Below, piece after piece: positions 34,523 to 44,086 of a stretch of DNA of 64,000 bases (position 1 is its first letter; each line of letters opens with the position of its first letter). The notes beneath the pieces were generated by a model that saw only the letters and a program-made list of their open reading frames with translations, was not told where the DNA came from and did no database searches. Made by a program: the position numbers and the translations under genes. Source of the DNA: Nocardia sp. NBC_00416 (GTDB lineage: Bacteria; Actinomycetota; Actinomycetes; Mycobacteriales; Mycobacteriaceae); assembly GCF_036032445.1 (NCBI RefSeq), contig NZ_CP107932.1, forward strand, positions 2,792,501 through 2,856,500, in the 5' to 3' direction.

Positions 34523-34819
34523 TCCGCTGGGCCGGTGACCCGCCCCCGCTCGGATCACATTGTCCGTAGGAGAGCTAGGCGTGTCGTCGGACGCGGGACG
34601 GTTTCACTCCGGCGGGACCGTCCGCGCGCCGCGGACGACCCGGCACGCGCCCGGGTGGTCGTCGATATCCCGTCTGGGCGCACCGCACGAGACAGCACAT
34701 CGGCGGCCAGTGATGGGCCGGGCTCCGCTCGGATACCGCCCCGGCGACCGGGCGGCAGACGGACCGAGGCGGCCGACCCGCACCGGTCCGGCCCGTCCGG
34801 CCCGGCATAGGGTGTCCGC

Positions 34820-35455
34820 ATGCCCGACGCGCGTACCAGCTACCTCACCGACGGGGCCGAGATCTATCGGCAGTCGTTCTCGATCATCCGATCCGAGGCC
34901 GAGCTCGCTCGGTTCCCGGCCGATGTCGAGCAGGTGGTGGTCCGCATGATCCACGGCTGCGGGCAGGTCGATCTGGCCGGTGATGTGCTGTTCACCCCCG
35001 GGGTTGTGGCCGCGGCCCGGGCCGCGCTGCGCGGCGGCGCGCCGATTCTGTGCGACGCGAACATGGTGGCCTCGGGCGTCACCCGGCTACGACTGCCCGC
35101 GGACAACGAGGTGCTGTGCCTCCTGCGCGATCCGCGGGTTCCGGAGTTGGCCGCCGAACTCGGCACCACGCGGTCGGCGGCGGCACTGGAACTGTGGCGG
35201 GAGCGGCTCGGCGGGGCGGTGGTGGCGATCGGCAACGCGCCGACGGCACTGTTCCACCTGTTGGACATGATCGCGGCGGGCGCGCCGAAGCCGGCCGCGG
35301 TGCTCGGGATCCCGGTGGGCTTCGTCGGGGCGGCCGAATCGAAGGCGGCGCTGGCCGCGAGTACGGGGATCGACTATCTGACGGTGCGGGGGCGGCGCGG
35401 CGGGAGTGCTATCACGGCGTCCGCGCTGAATGCGATTGCGAGCGAAGCGGAATGA
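34820..35455 (+). CDS. cobH: Precorrin-8X methylmutase CobH
   Basis: This 211-aa enzyme moves a methyl group from C11 to C12 to convert precorrin-8X to hydrogenobyrinic acid. The family segments are present: [16 protein letters not shown] with the catalytic His, [22 protein letters not shown] and [13 protein letters not shown]. Its stop overlaps the cobIJ start (ATGA). The 297-bp region upstream shows no riboswitch core that I can recognise. In M. tuberculosis it directly follows cobG; here 13 kb separate them. Confidence 0.95.
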   Translation: MPDARTSYLTDGAEIYRQSFSIIRSEAELARFPADVEQVVVRMIHGCGQVDLAGDVLFTPGVVAAARAALRGGAPILCDANMVASGVTRLRLPADNEVLCLLRDPRVPELAAELGTTRSAAALELWRERLGGAVVAIGNAPTALFHLLDMIAAGAPKPAAVLGIPVGFVGAAESKAALAASTGIDYLTVRGRRGGSAITASALNAIASEAE

Positions 35456-37017
35456 CAGTGCGTGCGGGCAAGTTGTTCGGGGTCGGACTGGGACCGGGTG
35501 ATCCGGAACTGGTGACCGTGAAGGCGGCGCGGATCATCGCCGAAGCCGATGTGATCGCATTCCACAGTGCGCGGCACGGACGCAGCATCTCGCGCGGTAT
35601 CGCCGAACCGTACATGCGGCCGGGGCAGCTCGAGGAGCATCTGATCTACCCGGTCACCACCGAGACCACCGATCACCCGGGCGGGTATCAGGGGGCGATC
35701 GACGAGTTCTACGCCGCGGCCGCCGAACGACTGGCCGGCCATCTGGCGGCGGGCCGCTCGGTGGCGCTGCTGGCGGCGGGCGACCCGCTGTTCTACAGCT
35801 CCTATATGCACATGCACCGGCGGCTGGCCGACCGGTTCGACGCGGAGATCGTCCCCGGGATCACCTCGGTGAGCGCCGCGTCGGCGGCGCTGGGCACCCC
35901 CTTGGTCGAGGGCGAGCAGGTACTGACGGTACTGCCCGCGACCCTGCCCGCCGCGGAGCTGACCCGGCGGCTCGCCGACAGCGACGCGGCGGCGATCATG
36001 AAACTGGGCCGCACCTTTCCGGCCGTGCGCAAGGCTCTCGCCGATTCGGGCCGCCTGGACCGCGCCTACTACGTGGAGCGGGCCAGCACCGGGCGCGAAC
36101 GCGTGCTGACAGCGGGCGAAGTAGACGATGCCCATGTTCCCTATTTCGCGATCACTGTCGTCCCGGGCCCCGAGCCGACCACGCCCGTTCCGGCCCGTCG
36201 CACCGCGCAGACGGACGACCGGCCCCACCGGACGGCCGCCGCGGTGCGCGGCGAGCCGGAGCCCGCCGGCGCGGGCGGCGAAGTGGTGGTGGTCGGACTC
36301 GGCCCCGGTGATACGAGGTGGACCACCCCGGAGGTCACCGCGGCGCTGGCCGCCGCCACCGATCTGGTCGGCTATACGACCTATATCGACCGGGTACCGG
36401 TCCGCGCCGGACAGCACCGGCACGCCAGCGACAACCGGGTCGAATCCGAACGTGCCGCCATGGCACTGGACCTCGCGCGCCGCGGCGCCCGGGTCGCCGT
36501 CGTGTCCTCCGGCGATCCCGGCGTGTTCGCGATGGCGGCGGCAGTTCTGGAGGAGTCGGCGAATCCACAGTGGGCAGGTGTGCCGGTACGAGTACTGCCC
36601 GGTGTGACGGCGGCCAACGCGGTGGCGAGCCGGGTCGGCGCCCCGCTCGGGCACGACTACGCCACGATCTCCCTCTCCGACCGGCTCAAACCGTGGGAGG
36701 TGGTGGCGCGGCGGCTGGCTGCCGTAGCGGCCGCCGATATGGCGATCGCCGTCTACAACCCCGCGTCGAGCCGGCGCACCTGGCAGGTGGGCGCGATGAA
36801 GGACATCCTGCTCGAACACCGCGCACCGGACACCCCGGTGGTGCTGGGCCGGGATGTGGGCGGCCCAGCCGAAACCGTCCGAGTGGTGTCGCTCGGAGCA
36901 TTGGACCCCGCCGAGGTCGATATGCGGACCCTGCTGATCATCGGGGCCTCCACCACGGCGGTCGTCGACGCCGCCGAGCCACCCCGCGTCTACACAACGC
37001 GCCGCTACGAGACCTGA
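35452..37017 (+). CDS. cobIJ: CobI-CobJ fusion: precorrin-2 C20- and precorrin-3B C17-methyltransferase
   Basis: This 521-aa protein is made of two SAM-dependent tetrapyrrole methylases. Residues ~1-245 are CobI ([30 protein letters not shown]). Residues ~277-511 are CobJ ([52 protein letters not shown]). A Pro/Ala/Arg-rich linker joins them. This fusion is normal in Mycobacteriales. The two halves methylate C20 and then C17 with ring contraction on either side of the CobG step. It is translationally coupled with cobH. Confidence 0.95.
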   Translation: MTVRAGKLFGVGLGPGDPELVTVKAARIIAEADVIAFHSARHGRSISRGIAEPYMRPGQLEEHLIYPVTTETTDHPGGYQGAIDEFYAAAAERLAGHLAAGRSVALLAAGDPLFYSSYMHMHRRLADRFDAEIVPGITSVSAASAALGTPLVEGEQVLTVLPATLPAAELTRRLADSDAAAIMKLGRTFPAVRKALADSGRLDRAYYVERASTGRERVLTAGEVDDAHVPYFAITVVPGPEPTTPVPARRTAQTDDRPHRTAAAVRGEPEPAGAGGEVVVVGLGPGDTRWTTPEVTAALAAATDLVGYTTYIDRVPVRAGQHRHASDNRVESERAAMALDLARRGARVAVVSSGDPGVFAMAAAVLEESANPQWAGVPVRVLPGVTAANAVASRVGAPLGHDYATISLSDRLKPWEVVARRLAAVAAADMAIAVYNPASSRRTWQVGAMKDILLEHRAPDTPVVLGRDVGGPAETVRVVSLGALDPAEVDMRTLLIIGASTTAVVDAAEPPRVYTTRRYET

Positions 37018-37036
37018 GTGCGCGCCATCCGATAGC

Positions 37037-37051
37037 ATTCCACTATGGAAT
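37037..37051. promoter_or_regulatory. Candidate PadR operator
   Basis: ATTCCA-CTA-TGGAAT is a perfect 6-bp inverted repeat with a 3-base centre (37037-37051), 23 bases before the PadR gene's GTG. Its size and position suit autoregulation by a PadR dimer. Confidence 0.5.
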
Positions 37052-37073
37052 AGCCTCGGTGGAAGGACACCTG

Positions 37074-37601
37074 GTGAACGGCAAACAGCAGCGGCCGCTG
37101 AACTCCACGGCCGCCTCTCTGCTGGGATTTCTGCACGAAGGACCGATGTCGGGCTGGGACCTGGTGACGCTCGCCCAGGACCGGATCGGCGATTTCTGGA
37201 CCGTCACACAGAGCCAGGTCTACCGGGAACTGGCCGCCATGAACGCGGCAGGCCTGGTCGTCAAGGGGGAAACCGGCGCGCGGGAACGTACCCCGTATCG
37301 AATCACCGAGTCGGGTCGTAGCGAGTTCGCCGAATGGATCGCCCGGGACCCCGGCCCGGAGACCATCCGGTTCCCACTCTTGCTCACACTGCACTTCGGC
37401 GGCCACCTGGAAGCCGCGCATCTGGCCTCGATCATCGATAACGCCCGCAAGATCCACCAGGAGCGGCTGGATCGCTACCGCGCGGAGGAGGCCATCGCGG
37501 GGATGTCCGCGCATGCCCGCGCCACCCTCGAATTCGGTATCGGTTACGAACGCGCGGTTCTCGACTGGTTCGACCGGCTGCCCGAGTTGCTCGGCTCGTG
37601 A
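37074..37601 (+). CDS. PadR family transcriptional regulator
   Basis: This 175-aa regulator has an N-terminal winged helix: TAASLLGFLHEGPMSGWDLV, then TQSQVYRELAAMNAAGLVV and PYRITESGRSEF. The PadR C-terminal helical domain (~95-175) follows. GTG 37074 has GGAAGGA upstream and a palindromic operator lies just before it. It directly follows cobIJ (57 bp) and replaces the genes found at this point in M. tuberculosis. Targets other than itself are unknown. Confidence 0.87.
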   Translation: MNGKQQRPLNSTAASLLGFLHEGPMSGWDLVTLAQDRIGDFWTVTQSQVYRELAAMNAAGLVVKGETGARERTPYRITESGRSEFAEWIARDPGPETIRFPLLLTLHFGGHLEAAHLASIIDNARKIHQERLDRYRAEEAIAGMSAHARATLEFGIGYERAVLDWFDRLPELLGS

Positions 37602-37822
37602 ACTCCGACCGCGGAGCCGCTCGAGCGAGTTCCGCCTGCCCACACCGCACTGCGTGCCGGACGCCGAGTCGGCGTGCTCGATCGAGACAGAACCCGTTGC
37701 CCTCGATATCGTGCAAGACGAGGCACGACTCGTTGTGACCGTCAGCAGTCGTACGCGTACCGCGCCGCAGGCGATCAGTGGTGCACATTCGGTTCGAGTG
37801 CGTCGGGGCGCTTTTCACCTAA

Positions 37823-38572
37823 TCAGGGCAGCTCGCCCGCAAACTCGGATATCGCTGTCCGTGCAGCGTCGACCGTGGGGACCACGGTGAGGCCGGGCGG
37901 TACGGGCGGCCGGTCCACGACCACCGCCGGTATCCCCGCCGCGCGCGCGGCCGTGAGTTTCGCGGCGGTGGCCGCGCCGCCACTGTCCTTGGTGACCAGG
38001 ACGTCGATCCGGTGCCGGGCCAGCAGTTCGGACTCCGCGGCGACGGTGAACGGCCCGCGCGCGAGCAGGATCTCGTGTCGCGGCGGCAATTCGGCTTCGG
38101 GCGGGTCGATGGCCCGGATCAGATACCAGGGCCGGGTGTAACCGGCGAAGGCGCCGACTCCCTGGCGTCCGATGGTGAGCAGGATCCGGTCACCCAGCTC
38201 GGCGGAAGCGCTTGCGGCAGCGCCGATATCGGGTACGCGGTGCCAGTGGTCCCCGGCGGCGGCGATCCAGCCGGGGCGGCTCAACCGGATCATGGGGAGC
38301 CCGAGCCGCCCGGTGGCTTCCGCCGCATGCGCCGTCATGGTGGCGGCGAACGGATGGGTGGCGTCGACCACCAGATCTATCCGGTTGTCCCCCAGCCATT
38401 GTCGTAATCCGCCGACGCCACCGAATCCACCGATCCGCACCGCGCCGCCGGGCCGCACCGGGTCGGATATGCGACCGGCGAGCGAGGACACGATCTCGTA
38501 TCCTCGCTCGCCGGCGAGTGCGCGGGCGAGTTCCCGGGCTTCCCCGGTCCCGCCCAGCAGCAGAATTCTCAG
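37823..38572 (-). CDS. cobK: Precorrin-6A reductase CobK (apparent CTG start)
   Basis: This 249-aa protein has the CobK nucleotide motif LRILLLGGTGEARELA at its N-terminus, then DATHPFAATMTAHA, TIGRQGVGAF and VLVTKDSGG. CobK reduces the precorrin-6A macrocycle with NADPH. Homologues begin M-R-I-L-L-L-G-G; here the codon at that place is CTG (38570-38572) and no ATG, GTG or TTG lies close by in frame. The CTG overlaps the preceding gene's TGA in a CTGA junction, like an ordinary ATGA coupling. The gene is minus strand, opposite to cobHIJ. Confidence 0.88.
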   Translation of the reverse strand: MRILLLGGTGEARELARALAGERGYEIVSSLAGRISDPVRPGGAVRIGGFGGVGGLRQWLGDNRIDLVVDATHPFAATMTAHAAEATGRLGLPMIRLSRPGWIAAAGDHWHRVPDIGAAASASAELGDRILLTIGRQGVGAFAGYTRPWYLIRAIDPPEAELPPRHEILLARGPFTVAAESELLARHRIDVLVTKDSGGAATAAKLTAARAAGIPAVVVDRPPVPPGLTVVPTVDAARTAISEFAGELP

Positions 38573-39192
38573 GGCTGGCCGCTGAAGTAGGCGATGGCCG
38601 AATCCAGCAGCGGCGGACCGCCGGCCACCGCGAGCCCGATACCGGCGCCGATGATGGCACCCGGGATGAGACCCACACCCAGGAACAAGAACCCGATACC
38701 CGCGCCGATGGCCGCACCCACGGCCGCACCCAGCGACGCCGCCTGCAGTTCGCTCATGAACCACTGCTGGGCGCCGATGAACTGCGCCTGCGCCGGTGCG
38801 CCCGCGACCGGGGTGGCCCGCGGGGTGAGAGTCAGCCGACTGTTGCCCTCGTCGAGGGTGGCGGCGACCTGGACGACCTGGCCGCCGGTGGACTGGGCCA
38901 GCGGAATGCTGGTGAGGCGATCGCCGGCGGCATTGGTCAACACCACTGCGTTGTTCGCGGTGTCCAGGCTGAACGCACCGCCGGTCACCGTGGTGACCAG
39001 CGACTTACCGGCCTCGGCCAGCGCCAGGGTGTAGTCGACACCCCGATCGTGACCGGTGACCTCCGGTACGGCGTTCTCCTGCTGCGCGACGGCGGGCGCC
39101 GCGGGCGCGGGAGCGGCATAACCGGTGCCGGCGGCGATACCGGTAGCCGCGGCCGCCATGATCGCGGTCGCGGCGAACTTCTTGTATCTCAC
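38569..39192 (-). CDS. Exported protein with C-terminal glycine-zipper segment
   Basis: This 207-aa protein starts MRYKKFAATAIMAAAATGIA with a signal cleavage near YAAPA. A ~100-residue beta-rich domain follows, and then an ~45-residue Gly/Ala/Ile-rich stretch (GAAVGAAIGAGIGFLFLG) resembling a glycine zipper that could insert into or coat a membrane. Similar proteins are common in Nocardia (DUF8020-like, from memory). It occupies the position where cobM lies in M. tuberculosis, and cobK begins in its stop codon. No function is known. Confidence 0.7.
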   Translation of the reverse strand: MRYKKFAATAIMAAAATGIAAGTGYAAPAPAAPAVAQQENAVPEVTGHDRGVDYTLALAEAGKSLVTTVTGGAFSLDTANNAVVLTNAAGDRLTSIPLAQSTGGQVVQVAATLDEGNSRLTLTPRATPVAGAPAQAQFIGAQQWFMSELQAASLGAAVGAAIGAGIGFLFLGVGLIPGAIIGAGIGLAVAGGPPLLDSAIAYFSGQP

Positions 39193-39283
39193 AATCGATC
39201 TCCCCGTTGCGCGCGAGCCCGTTGACCCACGCTCGGAACCCTCGTGACCTTACTCCCGATGCCCGATTCGTCCATTCGGGTTG

Positions 39284-40546
39284 TCACATTCGCGCAGCGT
39301 CGGGGCCCTTCACGACCGACCACTGCGTCACCGGCAGTTGCGGACGCCAGGTGGTGTACCGGCCCAGCGGTTCGCCGCGGTAGATCTGGAATCGGCGCAG
39401 GCCGCCGCCGTGCGCCGCACACCAGGCGAGCAACGATGCTTCCGATTCCGCGGTGACCGCGTTGGCCACCAGCCGGCCCCCGACCGGCAACCGGGACCAG
39501 CAGTGGCCGAACAGACCCGGTGTCGTGAGTCCGCCGCCGAGGAAGATCGCGTCGGGGGCGGGCAGGTGCGCGTCCGCGGTGAGTTCGGCGATCGCCTCGC
39601 CGCGTACCTCGATATCGGGGACGCCGAGTGTGGCGGCGTTGGCCGATATCTGGCTCCTGCGACGCGCCAGCATCTCGAAGGCGACCGCCCGGCACGCGGG
39701 ATGAGTCCGGGACCACTCGATGGCGACGCTCCCCGACCCACCGCCGATATCCCACAGCGTCTCACCGGGGCTCGGCGCGAGCGCCGCCAGGGTCAGCGCC
39801 CGGACCTCGGCTTTGGTCAGCTGCCCATCCCCACCGTAGGCGGTGTCGGGCAGCCCGGGCAGCCGGGTGAGGCGGATCCGCCCCGGCTCCCCGGCCGCGA
39901 TGACGGCGACGATATTGAGAGGGTCGCCCGGAGGTTCACGCCACTGCGCGGCGGTCCCCGATACCACCCGCTCGGCCGGACCCCCCAATTGTTCCAGCAC
40001 GGTCAGCGACGATGCAGCGAACCCGTTGCCGCGCAACAACTCCGCGAGCCGCCCCGGTGTTCCGGCATCAGCGCTCAGCACGAGTATCCGGCGGCCTTCG
40101 GCCAATTCGGGCAACAGGCGATCGAGCGGTCGACCGACCGCGCTCACGATGCTCACCTCGGTGAGCGGCCAGCCCAGCCGGGCGCAGGCCAGCGACGCCG
40201 AAGACGGCTGCGGGAACACCCGCAGCGAGCCGGCGCCGAGCACCCGGGCGAGCGTGACGCCGACCCCGTAGAACATGGGGTCGCCGCTGGCGAGTACCCC
40301 GAGGCGGGTCCCCTGGTGCCCGGCCAGCAGACCGGGCAACGCGGGCAGCAGCGGCGACGGCCACGATTCCCGGCGCGCGGCCACCTCGTCCGGCAGCAAT
40401 GCCAGCTGACGTGCCGACCCGAGCAGCACCGCACACTCCCGCAACACCGATCGCGACCGGTCGGGCAGTCCCGCCCAGCCGTCGGCGCCGATACCCACCA
40501 CCGGAATCGGCGGCCCCGCCCAGGCGAGCGCGGGATCGGCACTCAC
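39284..40546 (-). CDS. cobL: Precorrin-6Y C5,15-methyltransferase (decarboxylating) CobL
   Basis: This 420-aa protein has an N-terminal CbiE-type methylase ([27 protein letters not shown]) and a C-terminal CbiT-type domain ([35 protein letters not shown]). CobL methylates C5 and C15 and removes the C12 acetate carboxyl. GTG 40546 overlaps the preceding SDR stop (GTGA); the frame continues upstream but that part belongs to the SDR. The order cobL then SDR then PPOX gene is as in M. tuberculosis Rv2072c-Rv2074. Confidence 0.94.
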   Translation of the reverse strand: MSADPALAWAGPPIPVVGIGADGWAGLPDRSRSVLRECAVLLGSARQLALLPDEVAARRESWPSPLLPALPGLLAGHQGTRLGVLASGDPMFYGVGVTLARVLGAGSLRVFPQPSSASLACARLGWPLTEVSIVSAVGRPLDRLLPELAEGRRILVLSADAGTPGRLAELLRGNGFAASSLTVLEQLGGPAERVVSGTAAQWREPPGDPLNIVAVIAAGEPGRIRLTRLPGLPDTAYGGDGQLTKAEVRALTLAALAPSPGETLWDIGGGSGSVAIEWSRTHPACRAVAFEMLARRRSQISANAATLGVPDIEVRGEAIAELTADAHLPAPDAIFLGGGLTTPGLFGHCWSRLPVGGRLVANAVTAESEASLLAWCAAHGGGLRRFQIYRGEPLGRYTTWRPQLPVTQWSVVKGPDAARM

Positions 40547-41307
40547 CGCGGCAGCCGCCGCCAGACGGCCTGGGGCAGCAGGCGCATCCCGAAGAACACC
40601 GGGCGCAGGATCCCCGGGATCCACACCCGCGCCGAACGACGACCGAGCGCGGTGACCACCGCGGCGGCGACCTGGTCCGGGGTACTGGAGAACGGGGCCG
40701 GGCTCATCCCCTCGGTCATCCGGCCGGTGACGAATCCCGGCCGGGCCAGCAGCAGCTGCACTCCGCTGCCGTGCAGGGCGTCGGCCAGACCCGAGGCGAA
40801 ACCGTCCAGCCCGGCTTTGGCGGAGCCGTAGACGTAGTTGGCGCGCCGCACCCGGATCCCGGCCACCGAACTGAAGACGACCAGCTGGCCGCTGCCGTGC
40901 GCGCGCATCTCGTTGGCCAGGACAGTGAGCACGCTGATCTGGGCGGTGTAATCGGTGTGCACCACCGCCAGCGCGTGCGCGGGATCGGCCTCGGCCCGAG
41001 GCTGCTCCCCCAGCACCCCGAAGGCCAGCACCGCGACCCCGATGGGCCCGTAGTCGGCGGCGACCTTGCCGAGCAGCGCGGGATGGCTCGCCGTATCGTC
41101 GGCGTCGAATTCCACCGGGTGCACCGCGGTCGCGCCCGCGGCGGTGAGCGCCGCGACCTCGGAGTCCAGATCCTCACAGCGCCGCGCGGCCAGCACCACC
41201 GCCCGGCCGGGAGCCAGGCGCAGGGCCACCTGCAACCCGATCTCGCTGCGCCCACCCAGCACCAGCACCGCTCCGGGGTCGATCCCTCGTGTTCGACGCA
41301 CAACCAT
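40543..41307 (-). CDS. SDR family oxidoreductase (Rv2073c-like)
   Basis: This 254-aa SDR ([20 protein letters not shown]) has a divergent nucleotide site [22 protein letters not shown] and a Y-x3-K in YVYGSAKAG. It resembles the DprE2-like SDRs, and its position upstream of cobL matches M. tuberculosis Rv2073c. It overlaps cobL by four bases, so the two are co-translated. Whether it takes part in corrin synthesis is not known; conserved coupling in two genera suggests it might. Confidence 0.85.
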   Translation of the reverse strand: MVVRRTRGIDPGAVLVLGGRSEIGLQVALRLAPGRAVVLAARRCEDLDSEVAALTAAGATAVHPVEFDADDTASHPALLGKVAADYGPIGVAVLAFGVLGEQPRAEADPAHALAVVHTDYTAQISVLTVLANEMRAHGSGQLVVFSSVAGIRVRRANYVYGSAKAGLDGFASGLADALHGSGVQLLLARPGFVTGRMTEGMSPAPFSSTPDQVAAAVVTALGRRSARVWIPGILRPVFFGMRLLPQAVWRRLPR

Positions 41308-41391
41308 GCGCTCAGTCTGTCATCCGCGCGGAACGGCGACCCGAACCGGGAGACATTGGCCGGGGTCCGGGGCGCCCGCTACGGTCGGGTC

Positions 41392-41796
41392 ATGACGCTG
41401 CGCACTGTCGAATTGTCCCCGGCCGCGGTCGAGTTCCTCACCGAACGCCACCTGGCCACCCTCACGACCCTGCGGGCCGACGGCACCCCGCACGTGGTGC
41501 CGGTGGGGTTCACCTGGGACGCCGACGCCGGTCTGGCCCGGGTGATCACCAACGGCACCTCGGTGAAGGCGCGCAATGTGCGGCGCTCGGGTTATGCCGC
41601 GGTCGGGCAGGTGGACGGTGCGCGGTGGCTGACCCTGGAGGGCCGGGCGGTCGTCCTCGACGATCCGGACTCGGTCCGCGAAGCCGAGCACCGCTACGCG
41701 CAGCGGTACCGGGTGCCGCGGGAGAACCCGACCCGGGTGGTACTGGCCATCGAGGTGGAGCGTGTCCTGTGCGGGGTGCGGCTGCGCTCCGCCTGA
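41392..41796 (+). CDS. F420-dependent biliverdin reductase-like protein (Rv2074-like)
   Basis: This 134-aa split-barrel protein contains [29 protein letters not shown] and [16 protein letters not shown], closely resembling M. tuberculosis Rv2074, an F420H2-dependent biliverdin reductase. Its place divergent from the SDR-cobL-cobK group is also the same. It would reduce biliverdin or a related tetrapyrrole, making an antioxidant. ATG 41392 fits the family start. It is convergent with pepE with only 4 bases between stops. Confidence 0.88.
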   Translation: MTLRTVELSPAAVEFLTERHLATLTTLRADGTPHVVPVGFTWDADAGLARVITNGTSVKARNVRRSGYAAVGQVDGARWLTLEGRAVVLDDPDSVREAEHRYAQRYRVPRENPTRVVLAIEVERVLCGVRLRSA

Positions 41797-41800
41797 GCGT

Positions 41801-42940
41801 CTAGCTCCCGGCCGGGAGCACGGTGAGTCCGTGCGGACGTTCGTTCATCGCCACGCAGCCGTCCTCGGTGACGACGACGATATCCTCGATCCGGGCACCC
41901 CACTCGCCCGGGAAGTAGATTCCGGGTTCGATGCTGAACGCCATCCCGGGCCGTAGTTCCAGGTCGTTGCCCGCGACGATATAGGGCTCCTCGTGCACCG
42001 ACAGGCCGATTCCGTGGCCGGTCCGGTGGACGAACGCGGGACCGAAACCCGCGGCTTCGAGCGGTTCGCGGGCGGCCGCGTCCACCGCTTCGGCGCGGAT
42101 CCCGGGGCGTACCGCGGCGACGGCGGCGGCCTGGGCGTGTTCCAGTTCGGCAACGCGCGCGGCGATCTCGGGATCGGGCTCGCCCAGGACGTAGGTCCGC
42201 GTGGAATCGGAGTAGTAACCCGGCTCCACCGGGCCGCCGATATCGATCACCACCACGTCCCCCGCCTCGATCCGGCGGTCGGAGACATCGTGGTGCGGAT
42301 TGGCGCCGTTGGGTCCGCTGCCGACGATGACGAAGGCGGCCTCGGTATGCCCCTCCGCCACGATCGCGTCCGTGATGTCCTTGCCGACCTCGGCCTCGGT
42401 GCGCCCGACCCGCAGGAATTCCGCCATCCGGGCATGGACCCGGTCGATGGCCGCACCCGCCCGGTGCAGCGCCTCGATCTCGGCGGCGTCCTTGATCATG
42501 CGCAGTTCACGCAGCACGGGGGTCGCCGAGACGGGCAGCCCGCTGAAGCTGCGCGCCAACGGCAGCAGATGCAGGGCGGGCATGGCATCGGCCACGGCGA
42601 CCCGGGATCCGATGTGCAGCGCCGACTGGACCAATTGGTAGGGATCGACCCCGTCCACCCAGTCCAGCACCCGCAGCCCGAGTTCGTCCACCGCGGAATC
42701 CTGCAAACCGGACACCTCGAGTTTCGGGATCACCACCGACGGGGTGGCCTTGTCGGAGGTGATCACCAGGCAGGTCAGCCGTTCGAACGATTGGGCGGCG
42801 GATCCGATCAGGTACCTCAGGTCCGGGCCGGGGGTGATGAGCAGGGCGTCCAGGTGTGCCTCGCGGATCAGTTGAACCGCCCGCTCCAATCGCTGCCCGT
42901 AGACATCCGCCGCGAACCGTGACTCCGTGTGCGCGCTCAT
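41801..42940 (-). CDS. pepE: Xaa-Pro aminopeptidase/dipeptidase (M24 family)
   Basis: This 379-aa protein has the pita-bread metallopeptidase fold. The five metal ligands are visible: Asp in VVVIDIGG, Asp in YYSDSTRTY, His in HRTGHGIG, Glu in SIEPGIY and Glu in ARIEDIVVV. The N-terminal creatinase-like domain is ~1-140. It cleaves X-Pro dipeptide bonds in peptide recycling. It corresponds in order to M. tuberculosis pepE (Rv2089c) beside the exonuclease gene. Start 42940 (MSAHTESRF) is preferred over ATG 42976. Confidence 0.9.
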   Translation of the reverse strand: MSAHTESRFAADVYGQRLERAVQLIREAHLDALLITPGPDLRYLIGSAAQSFERLTCLVITSDKATPSVVIPKLEVSGLQDSAVDELGLRVLDWVDGVDPYQLVQSALHIGSRVAVADAMPALHLLPLARSFSGLPVSATPVLRELRMIKDAAEIEALHRAGAAIDRVHARMAEFLRVGRTEAEVGKDITDAIVAEGHTEAAFVIVGSGPNGANPHHDVSDRRIEAGDVVVIDIGGPVEPGYYSDSTRTYVLGEPDPEIAARVAELEHAQAAAVAAVRPGIRAEAVDAAAREPLEAAGFGPAFVHRTGHGIGLSVHEEPYIVAGNDLELRPGMAFSIEPGIYFPGEWGARIEDIVVVTEDGCVAMNERPHGLTVLPAGS

Positions 42941-43010
42941 GATCTCGAAGGTACCCGGCGGACAGGGGCGGCACATCCGATCCGTCGGTAGCGCCTTGTA
43001 GATTCACCGG

Positions 43011-43979
43011 GTGACTACGACCGAATCCACGCCGCGTCCGCTGCTGCTGCTGGACGGCGCGAGTCTGTGGTTCCGAGCCTTCTACGCCATCCCGGACAAG
43101 ATCACCGCGCCCGACGGCCGGTCGGTGAACGCCCTGCGGGGTTTCATCGATATGGTCGCCTCCCTCGTCACCCGGCACCGGCCCGCCCGGCTCGTGGTGT
43201 GCCTGGACCTGGACTGGCGACCGCAGTTCCGGGTGGACCTGGTGCCGACCTACAAGGCCCATCGCCTCGACACCTCCGCCGACGCCGCGCCCGGCGCCGA
43301 GGAGGTACCGGACCGGCTCACCCCGCAGGTCGAGATGATCCTCGAGGTGCTGGCCGCCGCCGGTATCGCCACGGGCGGCGCCGCCGGTCTGGAAGCCGAC
43401 GATGTGCTGGGTACCCTGGCCTCGACCGAGCGCACCGCCCCGGTGATCGTGGTCAGCGGCGACCGGGACCTGTTGCAACTGGTCCGCGATACACCCGAGC
43501 CCCCCGTGCGGGTGCTGTACGCGGGTCGCGGACTGGCCAGAGCGGAACTGTTCGGACCCGCCGAGCTTTCGGCGAAATACGGTGTGCCGCAGGAGAACGC
43601 GGGTCCGGCATACGCGGATATGGCGACCCTGCGCGGAGATTCCTCCGACGGTCTGCCGGGTGCGGCCGGGATCGGCGAGAAAACCGCCGCCACCCTGATC
43701 AGCCGGTTCGGCTCGCTCGAGGCATTGCGGGCCGCCGTCGACGACCCCGGCGCGGACCTCGCGCAGGGCGTGCGCGCCAAACTGCGCGCGGCGGCCGAAT
43801 ATCTGGACGCCTCGGCGCCGGTGGTGCGGGTGGTACGCGACGCAGACGTGATCCTGTCCCGGCCCGATATCCTGCACCACATACCGGCCGACGCCGATGC
43901 CCTCCAGGATCTGGCCCGCGCCTACAACGCGGAGAGTCCGGTAACCCGCTTGGTCACCGCGCTGGCGAACTGCTCCTGA
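43011..43979 (+). CDS. 5'-3' exonuclease (FEN-like, Rv2090-type)
   Basis: This 322-aa protein has the flap-endonuclease/5'-nuclease layout: [55 protein letters not shown] and the helix-hairpin-helix [14 protein letters not shown]. The acidic residues of the two metal sites are present. It resembles the 5' nuclease domain of DNA polymerase I as a free protein, as in M. tuberculosis Rv2090. It may remove RNA primers or flaps. It is divergent from pepE with a 70-bp promoter region. GTG start. Confidence 0.92.
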   Translation: MTTTESTPRPLLLLDGASLWFRAFYAIPDKITAPDGRSVNALRGFIDMVASLVTRHRPARLVVCLDLDWRPQFRVDLVPTYKAHRLDTSADAAPGAEEVPDRLTPQVEMILEVLAAAGIATGGAAGLEADDVLGTLASTERTAPVIVVSGDRDLLQLVRDTPEPPVRVLYAGRGLARAELFGPAELSAKYGVPQENAGPAYADMATLRGDSSDGLPGAAGIGEKTAATLISRFGSLEALRAAVDDPGADLAQGVRAKLRAAAEYLDASAPVVRVVRDADVILSRPDILHHIPADADALQDLARAYNAESPVTRLVTALANCS

Positions 43980-44042
43980 GCCCGAGGACAACGCGCCGGT
44001 GCACCCGATCGACGCGCCGACGTCCGCCCGCACACAGCAGAA

Positions 44043-44070
44043 ACCCGCCGGAGGGCAGCTTCCGGCGGGT
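44043..44070. terminator. Bidirectional hairpin terminator
   Basis: ACCCGCCGGA (44043-44052) and its exact complement TCCGGCGGGT (44061-44070) form a 10-bp stem with an 8-base loop between two convergent genes (exonuclease and DUF4333 protein). On the minus strand it is followed by TTTCTG, a short T-rich tail. Confidence 0.7.
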
Positions 44071-44086
44071 CCGTGCTGTCACCGAT

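Noticed and set aside
34523..34819. Cobalamin riboswitch before cobH
   Set aside because: A GGCCAGTGATGG segment recalls one box, but the GGTG core and a RAGYCMG box in the right order were not found.
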